Assembly: GCA_029747015.1 (NCBI GenBank)
Contig: JAKOGI010000183.1
Location: 5,001-69,000 of the forward strand
DNA: 64,000 nt
Source: Carnegiea gigantea
Taxonomy: Eukaryota; Streptophyta; Magnoliopsida; Caryophyllales; Cactaceae
Reading direction: 5' to 3'
This document shows positions 45,445 through 58,152 of this stretch, piece after piece (within the stretch, counting starts at the first letter, position 1; every line of letters begins with the position of its first letter). The notes under the pieces are model-generated. The model was not told where the DNA came from and ran no database searches. It saw only the letters and a program-made list of their open reading frames with translations. A program made the position numbers and the translations under genes.

Positions 45445-47063
45445 TAAATATTTAGGCATCAAATTTTATTTAGCTAACTTTTTTTTCTCCTTAAACTTCA
45501 TTTTTTTTTGGGGGGGGGGGGGGGGGTCAGTTGATTGCATGATATATCCATACTTTGCGAGATAAAAAGTCCACAACAACCACTGGAGTTTTGTATAGTA
45601 ACAAGCCAATGAACATTGAACTATGAATGTTACTAAAATGACACCAAAATTGACGATGAAAACTTCACAAGCAAACCTCATTTGTTAGGGAATTGATATT
45701 ACCTTGAATAGTTTCCTCTAGTCGATATTGTTTGACGTTATCTGCTAAGTAATGAATGAGAAAAAAGAACAAAGAAAAGTTTATTGTAATCTTTGGTCAA
45801 CTTATCCAAACAAGAGTTATCTTTCATGGAAAATGGTATGAATTAAAAACAAAATATTGCAAGTCTTAGAACTTTTCAAATGATAACAAATTGACACCAA
45901 TATTGTGACCATGGTGACCTAAGCATGCTTTGCCATAAACAATCTAGTCATACGACTGAACGTAAAATTTGCTTACCCTAAGGAGTAGTAATAATCACCT
46001 TGTATTTCTTCCATGACTCAACAACCCTTTATCCTTTGCATCACTCTTTTTCAAATTAAAAATGTTAGTAATTATACAAAATTAATGCCAATGTAAAAGG
46101 AATTTACATCAGTTTTGACATATCAATTCAAACTGGTTGGAAGCATTAAACTACTAAAACAATACACACAATGATAATGCCCAAAATCATATGCGACAAA
46201 ACAAATCAAAAAAAAGCAATTAGCAATTTACAAGTAATTAGAGCATTACTCGATGGAATTTATCCAAATGAAGCTTTCTAATGACTTAAACTTCATATCT
46301 ATTATTTCAGGCCCCCCTCCAAAAACCAAAAAGGAAAAAAAAAATCTAAATATATAAATCTCTAAATAATTGGCATAGAACTAGTATGAAAATCTAATCT
46401 CTCTAAATTGTTTTTCCAAATTCATTGTGATTCAAATACTGACCTTCACATCTATTACTCTCCGACCCCTTTCCAAACACCCCCCCCCAAAAAAAAAACA
46501 CCTTGGATCGTTACACAATGCCAAGTGGGGCCTAGAATGGGCTAAGCGGTTAAGTGTAAAAGGCAACCCACATACAAGAGTCACGGAAAATAAATTAATA
46601 TAAAAACACGATGAATATCATGATTTTTCAAAAAGTAATTATTACCGAACATATTAGATCATCTAATCTATTATGTTAAACATCCTATTCAATAGATCTA
46701 ATCAAAGATTTAAAATTGTCACACCAAAAATCTAATAGAATGAGCTCAAGTTTGTCGTACTAATTGTTGTTTTCTCTCCACATTTTTCCTCATGGATGGA
46801 TGAAAAAAATAAACGGAAACAAAAAGAAAAAGACATAACACTTGGTAAGGGTCAGTAAGTGCGTGGCAAGTATTGCATCACTTGAGTAGTTGTCTTTAGG
46901 AAAGCCACCCTCTCTTTTGTCTCTACTCCCATTTTGTCCATTAATAACATCATATCCTCTCAAATATATTCCAAAAAATAATTTTGAAAGTCTCCATACA
47001 TGACTTAATACGTCCAAATTAATAAGCACCGATCAATTAACAACAAATATTGAAGTCAATAAT
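45445..47063. other. AT-rich spacer
   Basis: Contains a T9-G17 tract (45501-45526) and a C9-A10 tract (about 46480-46498). No coding region recognised. Confidence 0.5.
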
Positions 47064-47337
47064 TGTTAAAGTATAAATCTATTCCTAAGTCATCAAACTT
47101 AAATTTTTGGTTGAGTTGATTCTTGAACATGGTATCAGAGCTTTTCTGACCGAGTGATCTCAAGTTCGGATATCAGCAATCCTCATATTGATCTATGGCA
47201 CAAGGTAGGGAAAGCCTTTGCAGCAACCACACTTCAAGCCCAAAGGGTATTCGCGTGAGGGAACGTGTTAGAGTATAAACCTATTTCTGAACCTTAACCA
47301 ACAAACTTAAGCTTTTACTTGAATTGATTCTTGAACA
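47064..47337 (+). mobile_element. Very small LTR element (TRIM/SMART-like), copy 2
   Basis: Terminal direct repeats 47064-47129 (66 bp) and 47266-47337 (72 bp), both TG...CA and starting tgtta(a/g)agtataaa. The left one is followed at once by an intact tRNA-Met primer-binding site tggtatcagagct (47130). The internal part is about 136 bp and includes gcctttgcagcaaccacac and ggtattcgcgtga, shared with the element at 36196-36478. Total is about 274 bp, without coding capacity. No clear target duplication, so it is old. Confidence 0.7.
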
Positions 47338-47705
47338 TGGCTTTAGAGTCTTGAATAGTTGAATCACATTCACAATAATAACTACGATAATTATTGGTAA
47401 TAAATAATGTTGGATTTTGTCTTGGATATATGCTGTAGATCTTTTGAACTACTCTACACTCTTTTGTCTCCTACATTCCGGCTAATTGATAAAAACACCC
47501 ACATTATGCCAAAAACAATTATGTTCTTGTCTATCTTGGATTATTTTCATGCACCCGACAAATTGTATTTTCATGCAAGAGAACTATATATGCATATACC
47601 TTTTTCAAATGAACTTACTATATATGATGTATGCATGCATGCAGAGATACCATTTTCAATGGTGGACCAAAGAGGTGAAGATACATGTTCCTCCGTCCAC
47701 CTCAT

Positions 47706-47877
<172 letters not shown>

Positions 47878-48045
47878 AGGGAATAGTACAGCCGACTAGC
47901 TGACTAAGCAGGATCTTTCACTATATTTTATATTGGGGTGGGATGAGATTTCGCATAGGAATTTACGTTGTATCCTCTTTGAGGACAATCTTGGAAGAAC
48001 TCTTAAGAGAAGGACTTCTTAGATATCTTCACTTACCTTTCTTAT

Positions 48046-48105
48046 AATATACATATACATATATTTTATATATACATATATATATATACACACACACACA
48101 CACAC

Positions 48106-48174
<69 letters not shown>

Positions 48175-48199
48175 TATATATATTAATATATATATATAA
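48046..48199. repeat. (TA)n microsatellite with (CA)n core
   Basis: TA-type repeats with a short (CA)n run near 48089-48104. Confidence 0.9.
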
Positions 48200-48759
48200 T
48201 GGTTTCGTTCTGTACTATGAAAATGTAACTCTATGTTTAGATGAAAAACTCAAATTCAAGATCAGAACATTTCAATCATTTGCTTGGGGAGCTTTGAGCG
48301 AAGTCGTGGAGGTTGAGCTTATCAAGCTAAACTACTTAACATCAATATGTATATCACACATACTCCCAAGAGCCTTGTCAGCAAATATATATTAAAAAAT
48401 TAATATAAGACAAATATATGTATAAAAAATGTATACACGTGGACAATGAAAGCATGTGCTCTTACGAGTACATGAGAAATTGCCGCTTAAGTTTGTTTGA
48501 ACTCGATTACATCCCTATCGATAAGGATCTAAGAGGTACTATGCAAGATCTACAAGATCATGTGACCCAATAATAAGATTTTGTTTGAGAATAAGTTTAA
48601 ATTTGATTAATTCAAATGCATAATGTTAAAAGAAGAATAGGAGGGGAAAAAACAATTAATTGTACGTCACTTGTGACCAGTAATAGTGATCCATAACCTT
48701 TAGGTGTCAGTTTCCAAATTCTAGTATGAGATGATTTCACGGTAATTTATCGTAGGATA
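48200..48759. other. Spacer before the Copia derivative
   Basis: AT-rich, no gene or repeat boundary recognised. Confidence 0.4.
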
Positions 48760-48764
48760 GTTTA

Positions 48765-49349
48765 TGTTGAAATTAGAGCAAACTGATAGCGGAAGCGATA
48801 GGATGAAACAGATATTCAGAAACTTAAAACGATAACAAGAACAAAACAAAGACACACAAGATTTACGTGAAAACCTAATGCGGGAAAAAAATCATGGACG
48901 GCGATGAGCACAATCAATCCACTATATGAGCAGGGAGAGTACAAAATGATCACAATCACAACAAGTGATTCGATCTAATAGCAGAATTACAACCTCTCTT
49001 GTAATATCTCTCAAAGCCTCTCTACATCTCAATATGTTTAGGGATTCAGGGATTTAGGAGTTCTGGAGTCACTTTAGATCCTAGGTAAGGTCTCTTTATA
49101 TAGGGTCTAGAAGTCCAGGGTTTTACCCCCTAGAGAAGAACCCTAACCGCCAAGTATACTGCACGCCGAAGCAAACCCTAGCTGCCAGGACAAACCTGCG
49201 CTCGAGCGTAGCACGGCACGACCGTGCCACATGGCCGTGCCGTTTTTCTGCCCTCCTTCGACATTCCGCTCCTTCGTCCTGACACGTCCGTGTCGTCCAG
49301 CACAGTCCCACCGTGCCAATTCTTGAATTTTGGGTTACGAAACCCAACA
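48765..49349 (-). repeat. 3' LTR of the Copia derivative
   Basis: 585 bp. It is 53 bp shorter than its partner because it lacks part of a GC-rich block of gtgcca/tggcac palindromes (compare 49205-49240 with 51370-51450). Confidence 0.88.
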
Positions 49350-49574
49350 ATCTCCACTTTAGACCGAAATCTCCAATCACCAATTTCTCTACCACCGTCA
49401 TTGCACCCTGAAGGGTGATGCTCCCCCGAGGGGTAATGCCCCGAAGGACGCTCAAATACTGGGAATGCCAACTAAGTCCAGGCAATACTTGAACTTAGCT
49501 CTGGGAGATGACTTATATGAACCTTTTTTCATATAACCTGTCGTAGTAGATGCCTGCAAGATATAGAGGCCTTC

Positions 49575-50740
49575 TTACCTCAAACCCTTCAGTAGAATCC
49601 GACTGCCCTTCAAGACTTTCAGAACTCCACTTTCAGCTGAATATTTGCACCCTTTGGATTCAAGGGTGCTTAAAGAGATGAGGTTACGCTTCAAGTCAGG
49701 AACGTGATGAGCATTTGATAAAGTCCTGACAACACCATCATGGGTCTTGATTTTAACAGTACCAATTCCAGTTACTTTACATTGGGCATTATTGCCCATG
49801 TGAACAACAGTTGAGTCAGCTGGATCATATATTAAAAATCAATTCTTATGAAGACACATATGATAGGTACACTCAGAATCAAGAATCTAATCAGAATTGC
49901 TCCCCCTTTCAATAGAGGTAGCAAACAAAACATCACCATCAGAATCAGATTCAGCAAACGCAGCTTCAGTAGGCTCATGAGAATTATCTTCTTCTTTCTC
50001 CCTCTTCTTTTGCAGTTGCCAACAGTTAGCAACAATATGATCCAATTTACCATAGTAATTGCAGGTCTTACCAACGTGAGGATTTTTAGACTTAGAATGA
50101 TTCTAACTTCTATTATCGTTCCCCTTCTCAGTTGTTTTACCCCTTACTACTAATTCCTTAGCATAATGAGCATGAATGTCAAGATCAAACTTCTCCTTAG
50201 ATAATAGGTTTGACTTAACATCCTCAAACGATATAGTATTAGAATTACTATACAGCATAATCTCCTTAAAGTGTTTATAAGAAGGGGATAACGACACAAC
50301 AAGCAAAATAGTCTTATCCTCATCCTTAATTTTCACATCCAGACTCTCCAAATCAACAAGAATAGAGTTAAACTTATTCAAATATTTTTGAACAGGGGTA
50401 CCTTCAGCCATACGAAAGGTATACGACCTTTCCTTCAAACGGATATTGTTGGCGAGACTCTTCGTCATGTAGAGTTCCTCCAACCAAATCCAAAGATTCA
50501 CCGTAGTTGTCTTATCAAGGTATACAATCTTTCCTTCAAATGGATCTTGTTGGTGAGACTCTTCGTCATGTAGAGTTCCTCCAACCAAACCCAAAGATTC
50601 ACCGTAGTTGTCTTATCAAGCACCTCTCGCAAGATATATGATGCCAAGCACAACTGTATTGCAGAAAGTGCCTTCAACTCCAGTTCCTCCCATTCATCGT
50701 CTGTCAACGTTCCACGCTCTTCTTTTGATCTGCTGCCCAT
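49575..50740 (-). pseudogene. Copia gag / protease remnants
   Basis: Minus-strand frames, 5' to 3': a gag N-terminal part (50498-50740), gag of the UBN2 type (50103-50594, WLEELYMTKSLANNIRLKER, then EDKTILLVVSLSPSYKHFKE), a zinc-knuckle-like CYYCGK..H....C remnant (about 50030-50070), the start of an aspartic protease (ILDSECTYHMC, near 49860-49890), and a stretch with SNAHHVPDLKRNLISL (49575-49799). A 101-bp tandem duplication (50419-50519 repeated at 50520-50620) shifts the gag frame. Described as it stands; not translatable as one protein. Confidence 0.8.
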
Positions 50741-50920
50741 TGTTCATCAGTCATCTTTTTGGATTTCACGTGAGGTCCTTGCAGAACCTTTCATAACTCA
50801 TGCTGGATGAAAACTGCTCTCAACTGCACCTTCCAGAGATTAAAACTAATCTCCCCATCAAATTTCCGAATATCAACCTTCATAATTGAAGACATCCCAA
50901 ACCAAGACTTTGATACCACT

Positions 50921-51558
50921 TGTTAGGAAATTAGAGCAAACTGATAGCGGAAGCGATAGGATGAAACAGATATTCAGAAACTTAAAACGATAACAAGAAC
51001 AAAACAAAAACACACAAGATTTATGTGGAAACCCAATGCGGAAAAAAAACCACGGACGGCGACGAGCACAATCAATCCACCATATGAGCAGGGAGAGTAC
51101 AAAAGGATCACAATCACAACAAGTGATTCGATCTAATAGCAGAATTATAACATCTCTTGTAATCTCCCTCAAAGCCTCTCTACCTTTCAATGTGTTTAGG
51201 GATTTAGGAGTTCTGGAGTTCTGGAGTTATTTTAGATTCTAGGTAAGGCCTCTTTATATAGGGTCTAGAAGTCCAGGGTTTTACCCTTAGAGGAGAACCC
51301 TAATCGCCAAGTATACTGCACGCTGAAGCAAACCATAGCCGCCAGGACAAACCCGCGCTCGAGCGTAGCACGGCACGACCATGCCACGTGGCACGGTCAC
51401 CTCGTGCCATGGTGGCACGACCGTGCCACATGGCACGGCCAGCCCGTGCCGTTTTTCTGCCCTCCTTCGACGTTCCGCTCCTTCGTCCTGACACGTCTGT
51501 GTCGTCCAGCACTGTCCCACCGTGCCAATTCTTGGATTTTGAGCCACGAAACCCAACA
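50921..51558 (-). repeat. 5' LTR of the Copia derivative
   Basis: 638 bp, TG...CA. It contains an expanded block of overlapping gtgccacntggcac palindromes at about 51368-51450. Confidence 0.88.
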
Positions 51559-51563
51559 GTTTA

Positions 51564-52920
51564 TGTGACAAATCATTTTCTTTTTAAATTTGGGAGGCGG
51601 TCAATGAGTGTGTGAGATATCTCATAGTATAAGTCATCGACAAGATTCACTGTGTCAGCTTTGGCGGATGTTTTTATGTCATTGGATTTCTTCCAATTAG
51701 CTTCTTTAATTTCTCCATCTTCAATTTGTTTATTTGAGGCATTAAGTAAGCATGCGACTAATCACGCATGTTAGATGTACGATCACATACATTTTTTAGT
51801 AATTATGATATTTTATTCGATAAGAAATTAATTAACTATATATATTTTCCAACCAGACGTTGAAAGCTCTGTTAATCATAATTAATAACAAAGTTAATAG
51901 GAGTATATCTTACTATATTACAAACAACTAAATGCTTGTTGCTCCTTTCGTTTTCTGTAAGAAAGTTCCGACTTGTTTCCAAATCACGCATGGTCTGCAC
52001 CAAAAAAAAAAAAATTAAAAAAAATTCATGCATGGTAATCAACTAATGAAGAAGTCGTGGGTAAGACTGTCTCAAAAAATTTATTTTGAGACCTAAATAT
52101 TTCATATATGCAACTATATTAAGATAATTAACTTGTTGTGAACCGTTCTCATATTATGATCTGCATTAGAAAAATTATCGTGAGTTTCACTTTTTTTTTT
52201 TTTGGAAAAATAAAGGATAAGTTGATTGACTGTAGGTCATATAACATCTACAATAGCATTAAGTTTTGAAGTGAATTAATACAGACCTAAAATATATTAT
52301 TTTGTCTTTGTGGCATTTGAATATCCAAAAAAATTAAATTGACAAAATAATCTTTCATTTAAACAAACTGATTTCTAACCTTCTAAATATTCTTCTTCCA
52401 CTTAGCGTGCTTGTTGCTCCATTATGTAGTCATTAGCCAGAAGATTCTAAATCTCGTATGGCTCTCATATGAAACTATATATGCAAATTTGAACTCTCGG
52501 AAACAACACTGCTTACTAAAAAAAGGGAAAATCAACTATAGTCCCGAAAAATAGAGTGCGAATTAAAAAAAAAAAGTATTCTAAACCATGAAAGAGTAAC
52601 TTTATATTACTTCTATATTCTATGGTTAAAAAGTTCGTCATGACCAAGTAATGGAGTGTGAGTATGATTTTTCTCCCAGTGGATACTTTTTTGTATGCCT
52701 GAATTAGCCACAAAAAAGTTGCATGCCATATAAGTTTAGTTAGGCCATGTCTTTTTCTTTCATTTTGTAGCCCCCTCTTGATAATTAGATACTAATCACG
52801 GCAAAGTCCGAGCCTACGTAGAAGGAAGGTCGTGAACTAGATTAAAGAATTAGGGCATAACTCGGGGAGCATACTATTGAAATTAACTCGATCTTAATTA
52901 CCCAATTTATAATACGGTAA
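51564..52920. other. AT-rich spacer
   Basis: No gene recognised on either strand. Short A-runs occur at 52001-52013 and a T-run at 52189-52203. Confidence 0.45.
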
Positions 52921-53084
52921 AAGGCAGCCCGGTGTACAAGCACTCCTCGTTCAGTAGGGTCCGAGAAAGGGCCCCATTTCAAGGGGTGAACTATAGGCAG
53001 TCTAACCTGACTTTGTCAGTGGCTGATTTCAAGGCTCGAACCCGTGACCTTTTGGTCACACGGAGACAACCTTATGATTGCTCC
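52921..53084 (-). mobile_element. Au-like SINE, minus strand
   Basis: Read on the minus strand it starts with a tRNA-like head (ggagcaatcataaggttgtc, B box gggttcgagcc), continues through aatcagccactgacaaagtc and ends ggctgcctttt, the layout of Au-type SINEs. Flanks 52904-52920 and 53085-53101 are imperfect 17-bp direct repeats (aatttataatacggtaa against aatttataaaatggtat), the expected target duplication. Confidence 0.8.
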
Positions 53085-55635
53085 AATTTATAAAATGGTA
53101 TAATTGAAAAATAACTTGCACACGAAAGATCGAGGGGGTGGTGGCTGTTGTTGGTCCACTTAATGCTTCATCCACCATGCACAATATGCATCTAATAATA
53201 AGCACAATGCACTAATTAGACTTACTAACAAGCTAAGTACCTCTTGCTCAAGGATTTGATTAGCCCCCTTCCAAAGTTGATACTCCATATATCAAAAGAA
53301 GCGCCGAATAGTATGACTGGACCATACATTCTATGATTTCGTACGGTAACCTCAACAGAGTTTATAAACTACCAATAAAGTATTAGCCGAACTACCCATA
53401 AGGTCAAGATTGAACCCTAATAGGTAGATTAAGTCTCAACTTTAGTTCTTCGCTTCCCTTTGCACTGCAATTGTATTTTCAAAATGAAATGTACACATGC
53501 AACAACCTTATTGGAACAAAATGTTGAGCAAATTACGTAACTCATTTTCATTTCGAACCAATTTGGAATCAAATACCTTAATCAACAACTGTTGTTCCTC
53601 GAGAATTTTCATAATTAATTTTAATTTGAAATCAGTTGCCCAATTAATATTATTTATTCAACTTATCGAAAATATCATTCGTTGGCCTAGTTAAGATAAT
53701 TTATTTAGCTTATAAGCTAATTATTTTAACTGTAACCAATCTTAATCAAATATAAAAGATGACTATAAGTTGAAATGCTTTCAAAACTTTCAACTTTTTG
53801 AAATCTAAAATTAAATGCTAGTTGCTAGCTCATGCACAAAAGCTGTCCAAAAATGTCAAATATTTTATATCAATTGGGCTGTCAACAAAGCGTCATGTAT
53901 ATAAGCTCAAATGAGGTTCTAAAACTTTTTAATTTTATCAATGTGCGGCAACACCCACTTTTATATTCTTTCATTTTATCAATGTGGGATAACACCAATT
54001 TTCATACTCCAGCAAAAAGTTTCAAGTCATAAACTCATACAGCTAGTAACAAAAGAGTGAATCAAAGTTAAATTAGGTCAATATAATGCATATAACTAAG
54101 TGATATATTTTGTAGTTGCCCCAATCATAAATCTGAAATGTGCATTGGATGAGTTGCCCACCACAAAAGGGAGCTTCCTCAGATGTATGACAAGAACTTT
54201 AAAAAGGAGGTGGGTGGGCCAATTAGCAAAAATCTTCACCAAGGAAAAAGGTTGATGGAGTCTGCAAGAATTACACTGGATAATAAATCTAATATTGAAA
54301 AAAACATATTTTTTTTTTGGCAGTAACTGACATTATTGAATAAATATATGGGTGCATAATAAAGCATTCTTCATGTTCAAGTGACATTTGCCTGTCTCTT
54401 ATTGGTTGATCCGTGCCAAAATTTGCCGTCTAATAAAATTACCCAAAAAAAACCAAAAAACTTTTTGGAATTTTTTTTGCCTTTAGATAAATCCGACTTT
54501 GTAATTCAGCTTCTATTTATATCTTATTAGCATTGTGCAAGTCTATCAGAACGGGTGCTTTACCACCCAAATCAAAAAAAATCGAGTGTTTTCCAAGTTC
54601 AAAAAGAAGAATGAAGTGTTTTTTCACAACGTACAGTTCCAGTGAGGAAATGATTTTAAACCCTAGACTCTTACTTACGATGGAAAATACGCATGGAATT
54701 TTGTCTTTAGTTTGTTAATGTTTATAACATATATGAAGGCTTTAATGGAGAAGAGGATGTCCTAATCAATTGGCATTAATTAGTCCTAATTATAAGTCCT
54801 ACCTTGGTCTACTACTCTGGTCACTTCCTTAGCCACAGATGTTAATGTCTTCCGTTCATGCATCGGCCATACCAATTCACTCCAAGCCTAATTAATTTCT
54901 AAATGTTTTTAATTTGTTCCCCTTGCATGCTCCTTATTTTAGGTCATAACATCTACAATGTGATTTGTGCATTATATAGTAACTCATTGAAAGTATAGGT
55001 CATCTTGAATTAGGATGTCATGCACATATAAGCAGTTATCCTATCTTCTAATCAAAACATTATAAATTTTTACTTGTATACATACAATTTAACTAATACG
55101 TCTTTATTATATGCCTTATGAATTGATAATTAATGCTATAACTACACTGAAATCTGTGCAAGTTTCAAAAGAAGCGTCTTGCAAAGTTACCCCTCTATTA
55201 TTAATTACTCCATATTAAGCATCCCTAATTAGAAAATTTTCGGGTACAAGCCCATCATGACCCTACTTCTTAGATTGATTTTTGAAAGGCATAGGTCTTT
55301 CTTAAGTGGGAAATTTGTAGGACAACCCTATACTTTATTCCAATGGACTTATAAGTTTCGTAGAGCTATTCTAAACAAGGGACTCTGAAAAAAAATCTTA
55401 GTATAAACTGATTAAAAAAATCTAATGCTTTTGAACTCTCTATTGTCATATATACACTCAAACCCATGCCATTATACCTCAATCCAATATTAAATAAAGC
55501 ATTGGAGGAGCCTTTAATTTGCCAACTAAAATACACTAAAATAATTTTCACTTGCTCTTTTGTCTCTCTCTAAAACCTTGGGCCCCATGGTCATTATCTC
55601 TCTTCCCAAACATATTTTAAGTCCTAGGCATTGTC
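53085..55635. other. Spacer upstream of the second zinc-finger gene
   Basis: AT-rich, no gene recognised. A pair of direct repeats of about 40 bases built on 'ttttatcaatgtg' lies at 53933-54005. Confidence 0.45.
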
Positions 55636-55643
55636 TATATATA
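55634..55643 (+). promoter_or_regulatory. Candidate TATA box
   Basis: tctatatatag lies about 62 bases upstream of the ATG at 55705, which would give a 5' UTR of about 30 bases. Positional inference only. Confidence 0.4.
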
Positions 55644-55704
55644 GCATGGCCTATGTCTAATAGTCAACACATATCATGAAAAAAACCCAATTCAAAGAAA
55701 TATC

Positions 55705-56298
55705 ATGAGCTTCAACATCCAAGGAATTGATCATCATCATCATCATCATCATAATCTCCATGATCAAAATCAAGGTGATGATGATCATGATCATGATCAT
55801 GAAATTGGAGGATCATCAAGCATGGGAGGAGGAGGAAGCAAATCCTATGATTGTGTGTTTTGCCAAAGGGGTTTCACCACTGCTCAAGCTTTAGGAGGTC
55901 ACATGAATATCCATAGAAAAGATAGATCAATATCAATTCCTAAGCACCCAATTAGTCCTAATCCTCCTACTAATTATAAGCTTCCTACTACAATTAGCAG
56001 CAAGCAAGTGGGATTAGAAGAGGAGGAGGATGATGATGATTATAATAATATTGATGATCATCAAGTTAATTATGCTGCTAATACGAGATTAGTCTACTCA
56101 TCACCACCTAATAAGGGCTATTTTGGCTTCCCTCATAACTTGGGTGGTCCATCGAGTTTCGAGGGGCGGTCTAAGCGGTTTGGATCAGGCAGTCAAGGAG
56201 GCCATTCGAGCTCGGGGAAGAGGGTTCAAGATCATAATCATGGTCAAGAGGAAGAGGAGTTGGATCTCGAGCTTCGCCTTGGTCATTATCCGTGGTAA
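55705..56298 (+). CDS. C2H2 zinc-finger EAR repressor (TAC1-like)
   Basis: Intronless, 197 residues. The N-terminus is His/Asp-rich (seven consecutive His, then DDDHDHDHE). One plant C2H2 finger follows, [20 protein letters not shown] and NIHRKDR (about residues 48-75), with the QALGGH DNA-contact core. An acidic [10 protein letters not shown] stretch and a Gly/Ser-rich region precede [16 protein letters not shown], an LxLxL EAR motif near the C-terminus. Expected to be a nuclear transcriptional repressor. The finger is more TAC1/KNUCKLES-like than the SUPERMAN-like gene at 34331; exact orthology cannot be decided by eye. Confidence 0.88.
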   Translation: MSFNIQGIDHHHHHHHNLHDQNQGDDDHDHDHEIGGSSSMGGGGSKSYDCVFCQRGFTTAQALGGHMNIHRKDRSISIPKHPISPNPPTNYKLPTTISSKQVGLEEEEDDDDYNNIDDHQVNYAANTRLVYSSPPNKGYFGFPHNLGGPSSFEGRSKRFGSGSQGGHSSSGKRVQDHNHGQEEEELDLELRLGHYPW

Positions 56299-57271
56299 TT
56301 GATTAGTTAATTAGTCTTAATTACTGTTATTTATATGGCTTAGCTCTCATGTTAGTTACTAATAGTATTGTAATATGTATCAAATGAGGGCATGTAGCTA
56401 AGATTGAGGAAGAGTTTTGTAATGAAGACAAGGCAGCTTGAGACGGATATCTTTATGGGTTGGTTTGATATCATAATTAGTGTAATTAATTAGTGAAATA
56501 TGGTTCATGTTTACGGTTGATCAATCAAGTTATACATAGAATCTACTTTTTTGGTATTGTGAGCATTTGAAGTTTGCTAATATTCCTCCTTGTTAATATG
56601 TGAGGGTTATATGGCTTATTCAGTTTTGGATTATAGATCTGTAGATCACTATGACATTAAGTTAATTTGCTCGATCCTCTTCTGAAAAAATTGTCATTAG
56701 GAGTAAGTATCGCTTCGAAATACTATGTGTTGTTATGTTCTTATTCTTCTTGGAATTTTGGAGATATATAAAATCTGAATAGAGTATAGTTACATTTTAT
56801 TATATAAAAATAGATATACATAAAGAAAATTTATTAGGATCTGGAAAAAAAACAATTTTCGAAAGATAAATCGACAGACAAATAAATACCAACAGCTATA
56901 ATAGGACATCTATCATAAAACAATTTTCCTTAAAAAAAGGGGGAAAAAAGAAATATTCACATGTAATAGGTTTTGTATGGGACCATCTCACCTATAATAA
57001 TATGATATGAGGATGATTAATAGTACGTCTAGGACTGACGTTTGATAAAGTCATTGATAATTGGTTACCCCTAAACTAAAAAATTATTATTAGCCATCTT
57101 AATGAAAGCCTTTGGAACGTCGCATTTAAATAAAATCTTATCACCATAACTCTTATTTTAAATATTTTTCTTAAAACTTTCACTTTTGCTGTTCCGCTGC
57201 CGGCCCGGAAAAAAGACGAGAAGCAAAAAGATCAGGATTTTTAAAGAATCAAGGCCCAAGTGCGAACACAG
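56299..57271. other. Spacer between zinc-finger gene and tRNA gene
   Basis: Includes the 3' UTR of the zinc-finger gene; no other gene seen. Confidence 0.45.
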
Positions 57272-57342
57272 GCACCAGTGGTCTAGTGGTAGAATAGTAC
57301 CCTGCCACGGTACAGACCCGGGTTCGATTCCCGGCTGGTGCA
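57272..57342 (+). tRNA. tRNA-Gly (GCC)
   Basis: 71 bases folding as a cloverleaf: acceptor GCACCAG pairs with CTGGTGC, discriminator A at 57342, D arm GTCTAGTGG, anticodon GCC at 57304-57306, and T arm CCGGGTTCGATTCCCGG. A and B boxes are intact and there is no intron. A T-run at about 57350-57354 could terminate Pol III. It looks like a functional nuclear gene. Confidence 0.97.
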
Positions 57343-57499
57343 GTGAAAATATTTTTGGCTCTTGTTTTGGCTCTAGATTGCCCTTTGATTGGCAATGATG
57401 CAAGCGAAGTGAAGAACGGTCTCATCCTTCGTAGGGGAAGATTCCGGTTCAAAATCAAAATCAAGTTTTCCTGAGTACAAAAGATGAGTTTCTAACCAT

Positions 57500-57835
57500 T
57501 TAAAAAAGTTTTGTCATGGGGGTCGCAAACCGCTAGACTTGTCTCCCAATGAGAGGTAAGACAGTATACGTATAAACCTCTCTATGCTTAATTGTAGGCT
57601 TTTCACATTGCTATACCTCGGGCTGCTGTTTGAGGATATAGATCAAGATTGAAATTGAGTCTCAAGGGTCCATAATTTCAAAACATCTTACAAGTTTCAG
57701 TCGTGGGTCTCATTTATAACCCCAATACTTGTCACTCATCAGAGGTAAGATTGTATACATCCAGACGCCTCTATACTCAATTTTAGGCTTTTTGTCCAGC
57801 TATACTGGGCTGCTGTTGTATCGAATTTTAAGTAT
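57500..57835. repeat. Two diverged SINE-like tail copies in tandem
   Basis: The segments at about 57545-57632 and 57736-57825 share the order gaggtaaga..gtatac, ctctat..c..aatt.taggcttt and ctgggctgctgttg. The pattern resembles 3' parts of plant SINEs of the kind inserted at 27585 and 28641, but is much older. Confidence 0.4.
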
Positions 57836-58152
57836 ACGATACAACAATGCATGCACCTCTCGTTTACTTTTTCTTGGGGGGGGGGGGGGGGGGGAGGAGA
57901 TTATTACTTCTGTAAATGACAAAAGAAAACACAGCAATAAGGGAAATGTACATTCTGATTCAGCTGGCGTTATCTGAAATCACAATTTGCAGACCACTTC
58001 AAACATTTCAATGACCATTGTGATGAACTCACTGTTTCTTTACAATATTGTGCACTGAAGATTCTTACAAAGAAAAAAGCAAGAAAGTTCATAGGCAGCC
58101 AACCACTTCAGATACAATGCCAGAATCTGTAACTTTTTGGCTAATAGTTTGA

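Larger units (their letters stand above)
48765..51558 (-). mobile_element. Truncated Ty1/Copia LTR retrotransposon (gag and protease start only)
   Basis: Full element by its ends: TG...CA LTRs at 48765-49349 and 50921-51558, and the 5-bp target duplication gttta at 48760-48764 and 51559-51563. It is transcribed on the minus strand. The primer-binding site, read on minus as tggtatcaaagtcttgg, lies immediately inside the right LTR (about 50904-50920). The 1.57-kb interior encodes Copia gag and the start of protease; integrase, reverse transcriptase and RNase H are absent. It is therefore a deletion derivative that would need helper proteins. Confidence 0.9.

Noticed and set aside
48046..48199. 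CRISPR-like array or structured repeat
   Set aside because: It is simple TA/CA microsatellite, and the window is eukaryotic.
53933..54010. Pair of ~40-bp repeats (ttttatcaatgtg...)
   Set aside because: Too short to assign to an element; could be the end of an LTR, but no partner or target duplication was seen.
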